Shown piece after piece: positions 33,960-44,400 of a stretch of DNA of 64,000 nucleotides (its first letter is position 1; each line of letters begins with the position of its first letter). This DNA is from Selaginella moellendorffii (Eukaryota; Streptophyta; Lycopodiopsida; Selaginellales; Selaginellaceae). The translations under genes and the position numbers were made by a program. Where the stretch lies: assembly GCF_000143415.4 (NCBI RefSeq), contig NW_003314265.1, positions 922,944 to 986,943 of the forward strand, given 5' to 3'. The notes under the pieces were generated by a model. That model was not told the origin of the DNA. It saw only the letters and a program-made list of their open reading frames with translations, and did no database searches.

Positions 33960-34320
33960 TTCACAAGGACCTCGAGTTGGAAACTTCTGGCTTCAGGAAG
34001 TGTTTTACTGGCCAGAACTAGAACCAGCAGCAGCAACAACAGCAACCAAGCAAGACGTGCACCAAAGTAAGATCTCATTCTTTATTTGAAGTGCCAGACT
34101 CTGAATCTTCTACTTTTCAAAAGTTCACAAACAGGTTGCAATGGGACAAGCTTTGGACTTGTCCAAGTTTGGGGATTATACATGCAACACGCAACTCCTG
34201 GAGGAGCTGCAGCATCTGTTCGGCATTGACGAGAACCTGAACGTGGCAAGCCGTGTACGTAGATAACGAAGGCAACATGCTGCTCGTCGGAGATGCATTT
34301 CATGTTGTGTTTGTTTAACA
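33960..34320 (+). pseudogene. Auxin response factor (ARF) fragment with PB1 start
   Basis: A Gln-rich run leads to PSKTCTK, then a GT-AG intron (about 34067-34134), then VAMGQALDLSKFGDY (34135-34179). This matches the ARF C-terminal TCTKVxxxGxxxGRxLDLSKFxGY boundary of the PB1 (domain III/IV) region. After about 30 more residues the frame shifts; AVYVDNEGNMLLVGD (34242-34286) continues PB1 in another frame. An upstream stop (TAG near 34018) and the missing DNA-binding domain show a broken fragment. The retained intron means it arose from DNA, not from a retrocopied mRNA. Confidence 0.72.
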
Positions 34321-34627
34321 CGACGGTGCGATGCACATACGGATCCTATCGCCAGCTCAAGGAATCCTGCTGATCGGAGCTTGCTGGTTGGCTCTTCCGT
34401 GCTGCTGTTGCCAGCACGGGAAGCTTCTGGATCAAGTAAGATTCTTCGTTTTGCACTAATTGAGAACTTCCCCTTTTTGCCCTGTCTATATAAAACAGTG
34501 GTACTTAGCTCAAGTTTAGGGCTCATCGGTGATCAAGGGCTAGAGCAGTGATGGATGCCGCATCTTGGGGTTTCGCGACCCTTCCACTCTGCCCATTGAT
34601 CAGAGCTCCAGGTAGGCCGCTTCGCCT

Positions 34628-36760
34628 CTCTCCACCCTCGCAAGGTAAGTTTGTTTAGGTAGGGCTTTTCTTTGCTTTAGGAGTAAGACAGAGATTTGGA
34701 AAGCGAAGCTGCTTGCAACGAGCTAAGAGGTATGCTAGAGGCGATCAAGAAATCGTGTTGAAACTCTCAACGCTTGAAGACACCTCTTTTCGATTGCAAC
34801 GCAAAAGGGAGCCAGTGACACAACAAACAACTCAAACAAGCAAAGTGCAAGACAACGGGCCAAGGAACTCTCAACGCGAAGGGAAACTCACCGATGTGGA
34901 CACCGCTGTTGAACAAAACTAACGATCAACGATACTTATTTTCACGTTGCCAGGTTTGCGTGTGTTTCGATTTGTTCTAATTTCTTGTCATGAAGAAGCC
35001 AAGTGACATGCTGGTGCTGCTCAACGACGATAAGAACTGAAAAACTCCCATGTCACAGTGTGTGCCAAGAAGAGAAGAGATTGGAGAGATTTTGTGTCAA
35101 CGTTTTGAAGCTTTGAGTTGTGTTGTTGCTGCGCTCAACGCAAGATCTGCGAGCTGAGAAACAACGTTGGGAAACTGCGATCTTCAGAACTTAAATCCAG
35201 CTGAAGTTCTACATGACAATGGTCCAACCTCAATGAAAACAACGATCAGGGCCGGTCAAGGATCAGCGACGGATCAAGTCCACTCTCACCTCGCAAGGTA
35301 AGTTCGTTTAGAGTAAGACAACGAAACAAGAGAGATTTGCTGGAGACAAGACAGCGAAGCTGCTTGCAACGAGCTAAGAGGTATTCTCTAGGCTAGAGGC
35401 GATTAAGAATTCGTGTTGAAACTCTCAACGTTTGAAGACGCTCTTTCTTTTCGATGCTATGCTCAACGCACACAGTCCAAGTTAATATGATATGCTTGAT
35501 CAAACAACTCAAACAAGCTAAGTGCAAAACAAAGGTCCAAGGAACTCTCGACGCGAAGGGAAACTTGTTGTCAGGTTTGTGTGTGTTTCAATTTGTTCTA
35601 AGTTTTTGTCATGAAAAAGACAAGTGACATGTTGGTGCTGCTCAACCACGATAAGAACTAAAAAATGCTGTGTCCAAGAAGAAAAATGCTACGAGATTGG
35701 AGAGATTCTATGTCAACATTTTGTAGAGATTGTCAGCGATGTTTGCTGCTGCTCAACGCAAGACCTGGGAGCTGAGAAACAACGTAAGGCATCTGCAATC
35801 TTCAAAACTTCAATCCAGTTGAAGACGTACATGACAATGGTCCAACCTCAACGAAAACAACGATCATGAAAACTCTGGCTGTCCAACGATATGGAAGTCG
35901 AAGTTTAACAGGTTCGTGAGCTGTTTGTTCTAACCAAAACGTTTGTTGAAAATGTACATGACAATGGTCCAACCTCAATGAAAACAACGATCATGATCCG
36001 TCGCTGATCCTTGACAGGCCCGGTCCACTCTCGCACCTCTCCACCTCACAAGGTAAGTTCGTTCAGTTTTCTTTGTGTTAGCAATAAGCGAGTAAGACAA
36101 CGAAACAAGAGAGATTTGCTGGAGACAAGAAATATGCTCTAGAATGATCAACGATAAAAGAGAGGCTAGAAGCAATCAAGAATTTGTTGAAACTCTCAAC
36201 GTTTGAAGACGCTCTTTCTTTTCGATTGAGATTGTCGACGGGGTATGCTCAACGCAAAAGGGAGCCAGTGACACAGTCAAGCTAAGATGATATGCTTAAA
36301 CAACTCAAACAAACTAAGTGCAAAACAGCGGCCCAAGAAACTTTCAACGGGAAGGGAAACTAACGATCATTGAAAGTTGACATACTTAGCTTCATGTTGT
36401 CAGGTTTGTGTGTGTTTCAATTTGTTCTAATTTCTTGGCATGAAAAAGACAAGTGACATGTTGGTGCTGCTCAACCACCATAAGAACTAAAAAGCGCTGT
36501 GTCCAAGAAGAAAAATGCTACGAGATTGGAGAGATTCTGTGTCAACATTTTGGAGAGATTGTCAGCAATGTTGCTGCTGCGCTCAACGCAAGACCTGCGA
36601 GCTGAGAAACAACGTTGGGCATCTGCGACTTCAGAACTTCAATCCAGTTGAAGACGTACATGACAATGGTCCAACCTCAATGAAAACAACGATCATGAAA
36701 ACTTCGGCTGTTCAAGGATATGGAAGTCGAAGTTTGACAGGTGCTTGTTCTAACCAAAAT
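34628..36760 (+). repeat. About 0.7 kb sequence in three tandem copies
   Basis: Three units start near 34628, 35277 and 36022, each opening with (cc)ctcrcaaggtaagtt. Shared blocks in each copy include aactctcaacg..gaagac, ggaactctc.acg.gaaggg, gtgtgtttc.atttgttcta, gctgagaaacaacgt and gacaatggtccaacctca. No open frame is conserved among copies. The donor-like CAAG/GTAAGTT at each unit start suggests an origin from exon-intron DNA of a gene leader. An ATG with a short open frame (MDAASWGFATLP) at 34550 immediately precedes copy 1. Confidence 0.8.
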
Positions 36761-36779
36761 GCTTGTTCAACGAACTGAG

Positions 36780-37049
36780 AGGCTTCAACCCCAGGTCTAT
36801 GTTCTCTTTAGTTTTCTTTATGGTTTCTCTAACTTCCTTTTGTTTTTGCAACGCCATGAGATTGCAACGGTGACATAGAACAATGTTCCATAGCGATAGG
36901 TAGATGGAAGTGTACGCTTTGGCAGTGGCAAAACGAGACGACCTACACAAAGCTACCCTGTGGTTTCCTTGAAAAGAAATGAATACATTTACAAACATTT
37001 GCCAAGTAGTTATTAAAAAACACCAAAGTAGCTTGCCAGAGACGAGCGT
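36780..37049. other. Spacer, no gene seen
   Basis: 270 bases between the tandem repeats and the SAC3-like stop codon. It would be the 3' UTR region of the SAC3-like fragment. Nothing else is recognised. Confidence 0.5.
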
Positions 37050-37664
37050 CTAGCTACTCAAGAGCTCGTTAAACCTCTTGTAGCTGTCCGAGCTTGAAGA
37101 CCTCGGGCTCGTCACTTCCAAAACTTCCAAGTCGATCCCCTCTGGCGTGAGCACGAGCAGCTTCGTGTCCTCTGTCCACGGCCGAGGAATTTCTTCTAGT
37201 CCAGTCGCTGCTGCCTGAGTGTTTTCATCCAGCCTTTTGTCCAGCCTTGCCACTAGCTCGTCCAGTCGTGCCTCTGGCTCCGTCTGAGGTAGCACTGCCT
37301 CTTCTTCGTCCCTGGCCTTCGGAAGTAGCTCGAGCTCATCTCCGCTTCTCAGGTACTTGAGCTCATGCCTGAGCATAACGTCCTCTGGCTTTGAAGTTGC
37401 AGTATCACAGGCAGTCTCGGCCTCCTTGGTGTACTGCTGGTTGTATCTCTCCACAAAACTCACCTGGATCGACTTGGGGAAGTTGCCACCTTGGAGCCGA
37501 GAAGCAAACGCGAGACTCTTTTTGTAGTCCCCTACCACGTCTCTGTGCAAGGAGATCTTGCGCAAGAGATAAACCGTCGGGGAGGCTCGCTGTTGGGACG
37601 CATCAGCTTCGTCCAGAAAATGCTCCGGAACACCCGACGCCCGCGCGGCCACCTTCCGACCACT

Positions 37665-39022
37665 CGAGGGGAAGAAATGCATAATACAGCACCGCTCACT
37701 CTTACGTGGTTGCCCCTTTGCCACGCTCACTCCTCTCTGTGGCGCGCTTAGTCACGCCCTAAATGTTTAACAACTAATTCTAAATTAATAACGCTAAACT
37801 TTATGTTTGTGCTCCTTATAATTTCTTTCTTATTTTATTCATTCTCTTTAGTATTATGGCTAGAATGGATATATTGATCATGCTCAAGATAGTATTCTTT
37901 CTTTTTCTGATTTTATTGAGAGAACTAATAATAAAGTAAATTCTTTTACTTTTTGTATTAGGGTTGGTCTTCTTCCATAAGAGAGAGAATGTGAAAGATG
38001 CCATCAACAAATGAGATATCAATTTGATAATCAAGGTTGTAAAGATGGTTTAAAGTGGAATTATAAAAATTGCAATACCACAAGATCTCTTAGAACTAAT
38101 ACATGGTTTGCAAATAGTAATTTCACATTTGCTCAAATGCTTAGAGTGATGTATTGTTGGTGTATTAAAATATCACAAGATCAAGCTCGTATTAAGTGTA
38201 ATATTAAAAGTGAGCATACGACAACAAATTGGTCAAACTTTTGTCGTGATATTTATGTTATCACATTACATCAAGGTAGTCAAAAGATTGGTGGTCTAGG
38301 AAGAATTGTGGAAATTGATGAAAGTACATTTGGTAAGTAGAAATATAATCATGGTAGAAGAGTAGAAGGTTAATGGGTCTTTGGAGGAATTGAACGTGAT
38401 TTAGATTGAATGTTCCGATCATACTACACAAACTTTAACTGATATATTATATACATATGTTGAACCAGATAAGTTCTATTTCTATTATTATTCTTAACTA
38501 ATAATTATAATTAATTTTTTAGGAACAATTATATATAGTGATTGTTGGGCTAGTTATGATTTAGAGTGGTTGAAACAATTGAACTTCACTCATTATACAG
38601 TTAACGACTCCCAGAATTTTGTTGATCCTGTGATTGGAGTTTATACAAATTATATTGAATCAACATAGAATGTAATGAAAAGATCCCTTCCTTGCTATGG
38701 TACAACAAAAGGATTATACAGCTCTTACTTTCAAGAATATATTTGGCAAAAAATATATATTGAAAGAAAGGAAGTTGCATTTAATATTCTAAGCAGTCAT
38801 ATTAAGCTGCACAATCAAGATAATGCTGTTATAGTAGAATTAATAATATATTTGATTTTGTACTTTTAAATACTTACAAATAGTTGAAAATAATGTACTA
38901 GAACAATCTTTAATTTATAGTAATGAGGTGGCATGCGCATGTAAGCAATGAGGTGGCATGCAAATCCAAATAAGCAAATACCCTAAATAAGGGGGGTGCT
39001 GTATTATGCATTCTACCCCTCA
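37665..39022 (+). mobile_element. Merlin (IS1016/ISXO2-like) DNA transposon, decayed
   Basis: A 1358-base element. The ends are inverted repeats of about 28 bases: left GAGGGGAAGAAATGCATAA..CAGCACC, and the right end in reverse complement GAGGGGTAGAATGCATAA..CAGCACC. It is flanked by CGACCACT (37657-37664) and GGTCCACT (39023-39030), an 8-base target duplication with two changes; 8-9 bases is the Merlin norm. The plus strand carries a transposase of the DDE_Tnp_IS1595/ISXO2 type. Blocks seen are GRIVEIDESTFGK (first Asp), IIYSDCWASYD (second Asp) and YIES (Glu) followed by KRSLPCYGTTKGLYSSYF. In-frame TAG and TAA codons (38338, 38371, 38666) show it is dead. A spliceable stretch lies near 38470-38520. 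Confidence 0.85.
37960..38870 (+). pseudogene. Merlin transposase remnant
   Basis: The frame holds an N-terminal Cys-containing zinc-ribbon-like region (CKDGLKWNYKNC, 38033-38070), a helix-turn-helix region and the ISXO2-like DDE core spread over 38295-38730. At least three nonsense codons and a frame break between about 38400 and 38520 exclude function. The catalytic D, D and E positions themselves are still visible. Confidence 0.78.
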
Positions 39023-40195
39023 GGTCCACTTCCAGTAGAGACATGTATTAAGCTCTCACGCAGTCGGGGAGCCGCCGCTGACAATGGTGAGAGAGCCAGA
39101 GCAAACGTGGTTCGTTCGTCAAGATGAGGAAAGGGAGGCAGTTGGCAGAGCTCCAGCGCGTAGAAATTGGCTGCTAAGTCGCAAAGCTGTTCCAGCCTGC
39201 GGGAGGAGTGTCTTGATCCTTATACCAAGCTTGACGAAGTCGCAAGGTTGGGAGGAGGCCAGTGACTGGGACTCGTACTGGCAGCATTTGTCACCTCCGC
39301 TGTAGCGTCGTGGAGTGCTTTGCTGAAGAAGTAGTCTCCGGGCCCGGCTTTGGTTTCTTCCCGTGACAAGTTTAACGTAGAGTAGAGCTTTTCTGCCACC
39401 AAGTCACGGAGATCCACAGCATGAAGCTCTGGCTGAGCCGGCGCTAAAGTCGCAAGCCACTCAATACCCCTGGCTAGAGTCCCACTGCAGTAGAACTTGT
39501 ATTCGCTTTTCCCAGTGGTCAATAAAACTATCCAGCTGCTGATCTTGTCGCCGTACAATCTGTGTAGCTGAAGCAGCAGCCCCACTCTTCTTCTGGTGGC
39601 GGCCTTCTGTTGAGATCGCCTTCATCTGATCCAAAGCCACTTGAAAATACCAACAGTGGCACAGAGGTCCCGATCGGAAGAGATTCCACCAGTGAATGTA
39701 GCTTGCTGCGCATCCTGCTTAGAGGCAAGCCTTCGTCAACCAAGAACAAGAGAGTGCTTGCCCCGTTGATACTTGGCTGGAAGCTTCTGTCAAGACCAAT
39801 CTCGCAATGGTACATTTTCGACGTTGCTCGAGATGTAGCATGCTACTGTGTTCCCTTCCAGATTTCTGATCAGCTTCGACCTCAGCCACGATGCCGGAAG
39901 CTCACTGCCTCGTCCCTTGGACGAATTGTCTCCCATGCAGAAAACCAGTTTCCAGTAAATAGTTCTCGCCCGTGGATTCCTAGCTCTGAGAACCAGAGAA
40001 ACTATTTCTGACACATCCAAGAACTTCCAGATGCTGTTGAGAGGTGAGACTTGATGCATTTTTAAGTCTTCTTTGGCGAGTCCTTGCTTTGTGACTTGAG
40101 AAATGTTCTTTCATCCATGTTGGATCAGCAAGCCAAGGATCATTGATGATAGAGCTGCTCAGGCTTATAGTTTTCACAATCTTGCAGCCTCCATG

Positions 40196-41457
40196 ATAGC
40201 ATCAATCTTACATTATATGGCATTGTAGATGTATACTTGGACCTCATGTCATCCCCTCCTCTTGAAATGATGGAAGACTATCAAAGTTCTCTTATGAATG
40301 GGCTAGGATCTAGAGGAATATTAAAAGGAGGCATTAGTAGATTATAGATGGTTCTAGTTGTTTTTAATCCCTTTGAGCAAAACATTTTAAGTGTTGTATA
40401 GGCAAATTTTCTGGAGGATTAGGTTGCTGGATGTCATGTCGAACTTTATAAATTTATGGTCCAACTTACCATAACACTTGATATTGTCCTTTCCACTGAC
40501 TAAGGAGCCCCTTAGATAAACCACATGTTGTAAGATTGGGAAATAGACTAACACCAAATCATCTACTTTGTACTTTACAAGTGGAAAATGATGAAAGTTA
40601 TAGCATTGTTATTGTCCTATTTGTATACGGCTTAAGTGTTCAGTAGACTTTGCTTGGACAAATGGAAGAATGATTATCAGATATTGATCCCACAACCTAG
40701 CATCAACAATTTGTGGCAATTGCATAAGTAAACCAAATTTCATTGGTAGTATTGGATAATGATCATATAAAAGTTTATATGGTGAAGCATCAATAAAACT
40801 TTACACCTTTGTGGCATACGCATATTGAAAAGATGGTAAATAGCAATCCCAATCCAAATGCTAAAAGTTTATATACTTTATGATCATTCTTTTGAAAGTT
40901 CAAACAAGACATTCCACCAAACCGTTTAATTGGATGATAAACACTCATGAAAGTGTGGCATATCCCCAACTGAGACGTCAAAACTTGAAATGCTTCAGCG
41001 TATAAATGTGGGACCATTATATGAAAGAATTCACTCCAGACAAAATTGTTAAAACACCACTTGATTGAGGAAGAAGTATCCAACAACAGTTGCAGATGCA
41101 CTAGTAAAATATTGACTTCCATTTAGCAAGTTAAATAGTTAAAAGTAATAATGACATACTCATTGTTAACAGTCGACCATGGAAAAGGCCCCATCAAATC
41201 AAATGTCATCAACTTAAATGGATGAGAAATTACAATTAACTCTAACCATCCTTCTGAAACACAAGGGGGAGTATTACGAACTTGGCACCAAATGCAGTTA
41301 TGCATATACTAAATAATATTATATTGCATCTCCGGCCAATATAAAAACTACCCTAACTTCTTGGTCACACGATAATATCCCATATGCTTGCTTAGAACAA
41401 AAGAATTATAGTAAACATGGAGAAAATATAGAATAAAGATTGAAGGCACCACTAGCC
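40196..41457 (-). pseudogene. Gypsy 2 integrase and 3' end
   Basis: The minus strand reads an integrase zinc-finger tail (NCIWCQVRNTPP, about 41265-41300), then LMTFDLMGPFPW and the core blocks near 40900-41120. The tail corresponds to gypsy 1 positions 32440-33600. Multiple stops are present. At the far end the LTR start runs into SAC3-like sequence at about 40196. Confidence 0.75.
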
Positions 41458-44400
41458 AGAGCGCGGACCACTTTTGAGCTCATTTGAGCTCGCGAGTTGA
41501 GCTCAATTTTCAATTGCAATTTAATACAAATATTATAAATTTTAAAAAGTTAAGGTTATAGAAAACCTAACTTTATACTATATTTTCATAACTCTCTACA
41601 TTTTATATGGATAAAACTATTTTAGAGGAGGCTTCTTGTCCAAGAATTTAAATATTTACTATATATTATTTTATTTAAGTTCGTCAAAACATAAAATAAA
41701 TGGTTCTAATATTGGTAGTTTCAACTCTTGAAATTTTTCTCCTCATGGTAGTAATTCAAGGACTAAGAGCTGCAATATTCATCCCATTGCACAACACATT
41801 CAAAACATATAAAAGATGGAAAAAGAGGATAATGAGAATAATGATCATATATTGGAGATAAATGAAATGATAAAAGATGCAACAATTTAGGTGAAAAAGA
41901 ATGCCCCCCTATTTTTTTTAAAAAATTACAATTCCATGACTTTCAAGAAATGCCATATTTATTTCTAGCTTTTGGTGGAAACAGTGGCAACAATCAATAC
42001 AATAGTATATACACTCTTGCAATATATTGCAATATCATGGCCCTAAACTACTATGAAATATATTTTGAGATGGTAAAGATAGAAAAAAAAGACACACTAG
42101 TATTACAAATAGTATTGTAAAAAGAAAACTTGGAAGTATACAAAATGAAATGAATGTTTTACTATTAATTATATAAAGTATAAAAAGTATATATTACTGA
42201 TAGAGAATAAAACTTGCCTGATGTATATGAATATCCACTTTAGGATCTTAGTGTAAAGTGTTGATGAAAATGTAATATATATATGCCTTCTTATATTTCT
42301 TGTGCTTAGTAAAGTTTAGTTATATGCAAGGAAAGTATTGAATAACAATTGTGTACTCTCCATTTTTTTTTTTTTACAATGTGCAATATCTTGGAGCAAA
42401 ATAGTACTTAATATCAAGTCTATTATTGAATACTAGGTTTTTCACTCCAAGACCTATACCAATATCTTCATCAATAAAGAAAAAATAACACTTTAAGTGA
42501 AAAATTTTCATATTACTAATAGAAGCTTAGGAATTGTACTTTATAAATGTGCCACGAATCACTTTCTCAATTACAATTGCCACTTCTTGAGTTAGTGAAG
42601 TCCTTTTCCTTTTTATCCCATTATATAACATCTCAACAAAAGGCCTTGTTTCTAATATCTTTCTTTCTTAAATGCTAATGCTTTTGAAAGCTACTTTATA
42701 GTATATATCAAATCCAATAAACATGTTTTATACAAACTTATCTTCTCTTTCTTTACCTCAAAAGAATACTAGCTTAAGTGCTTACTTTTTAAGAGATTCA
42801 TTATTGGGATGTATGTGAGGTCCTCAAGTGGTTGGTTCTAATTAAAAAGATAATATTAAAAGGAAACAAAAATAAAGAAGAAATAAGAGGCTTCATCTCT
42901 TCTAACCACTCTATCCCACAAAAGGAAGTAATACATTTTGCCCTTGTAAATGGCACAATATAAAGGAAAATTATTGCAAAACCAACACTTGAATCCAATA
43001 ATAATGGTGTCATAGGCAAGAGGATTGATTATAGACATTTCAAAAAATATAAAATTTTTATAGCTATTTTGATTACATGTTTCATCTATGTAATCCAAAT
43101 GCTTACAATAGTAAACTATAGACACTATTCCTTCAAAATGCTAAAGGTGTGTGGTCTTGATCTTACGCCAATTTTAAACATTTTACTTGGTCTCCATCCC
43201 TTTTCATTTGGAACTAGTGTTGTTGATAAGAGGTTTTAGATCAAAGAAGATATTGTTGTTGTAGCAAGATGGAAGCTCACTCATGGGTATATATAGAAAT
43301 AAGTGTATCTTGACTGAGAAGTGGGAAAAGTGGAAAACATTACTAATACCTTTGAATATTACTGAAGATGGAGCTCATGAATTTAGGGCTAACACTAGCA
43401 TAGTTTTTCCACTTAAATTGGAAGAGGAGGAGAGGATGATGACTAACTCTTTCTTCACATTCACTTTAGCTTAAACACTTTGATTGGAGATCCATAAACT
43501 TGAATCTCTATAAAGTTCGGTTTATGTTTTATCTTTCTACCCTTGCCAACACTAGAAAGATAAAACACCAAGCAACAACCATACTAATATTGTTGCAGAT
43601 CACAACCTCTAACAAAATAGAGCCAAGATGAAGATAAAAATGGCAACATAAAAAACTTTTAGAAACATGATTTTAAGAGAACAAAAGCGGTGGGTGATCT
43701 CAAAAATGTAGAAGAACCTTTTCATCCTTCTTTATAGGTTTGGAGTTCTCTATCTCCCTTATGCTACTTGTAAAAATCTATAGTGAAACATAAATTGAGA
43801 TTTAAGGAGATTAATAAGAAGAATAATAACAATATACAAATGAATTTAAATACTATAGCATATCTAATATGTGTAAGTGTGATAGTATTATCATATGTTC
43901 TGTTGTCTATTGCATGCACACAAATCCAAGAAAAGGTTTTCAGCACGTGAAGTTTGATTGTTAGTGATGATAGTAATAACATTCTGCTTTAGCATGGAGA
44001 TGCAAGATATCCGATCACATGTAAAATATCAATAGTTTGTCAAATCTTTAGTGTTAGGTGATGTTAGTAATGATAATTCTTCAATGACATAGTTTTGATT
44101 CTCAATATGAGTTGAGTTTTAGCCATATATACAAATACTCCTCAATGGCATTTAGAGCATATGCCTATAATTTAGGTTCTTACACAATACAAAACAAATT
44201 TATGGATATGGATTCATCCATTCATAGATTAAAATAGTACAATATATTTAATATAATAATGCAACATACCAGATTTATACTCTTTAAAGTTCTGTCATGA
44301 ATCCAAAATATGTATGAAATCTTGTTTAGAATGCATCCTTTCTATATAAATGGGAAAACTAATATTAATTGTCAAATAACTCACATATTGAAAGGTGCTA

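Larger units (their letters stand above)
37050..40195 (-). pseudogene. 3' part of a SAC3/GANP-like (SAC3B type) gene, split by Merlin
   Basis: SAC3 proteins scaffold the TREX-2 mRNA-export complex. The minus strand shows SAC3B-type blocks: SSIINDPWLADPTWM (about 40110-40160), SEIVSLVLRARNPRARTIYWKLVF (about 39935-40010), INGASTLLFLVDEGLPLS and GTSVPLLVFSSG (about 39640-39770), and ISSWIVLLTTG...GIEWLA (about 39450-39545). The C-terminal region (37050-37656) ends RFNELLSS. The 5' part of the gene is missing: sequence upstream of about 40195 is the LTR of gypsy 2. A frame change lies near 39560-39600. A Merlin element (37665-39022) sits in the coding region with an 8-base duplication; the flanking frames agree. 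The apparent ATG at 37680-37682 lies inside the transposon end and is not a native start. Confidence 0.72.

Noticed and set aside
37050-37730. Stand-alone 226-residue gene
   Set aside because: Its upstream start is GTG, and the first ATG lies in a Merlin inverted repeat. It is better explained as the 3' part of a split SAC3-like gene.
42856-43125. 89-codon minus-strand frame as transposase
   Set aside because: No DDE, zinc-finger or dimerisation motif could be recognised, and the composition follows the AT-rich background.
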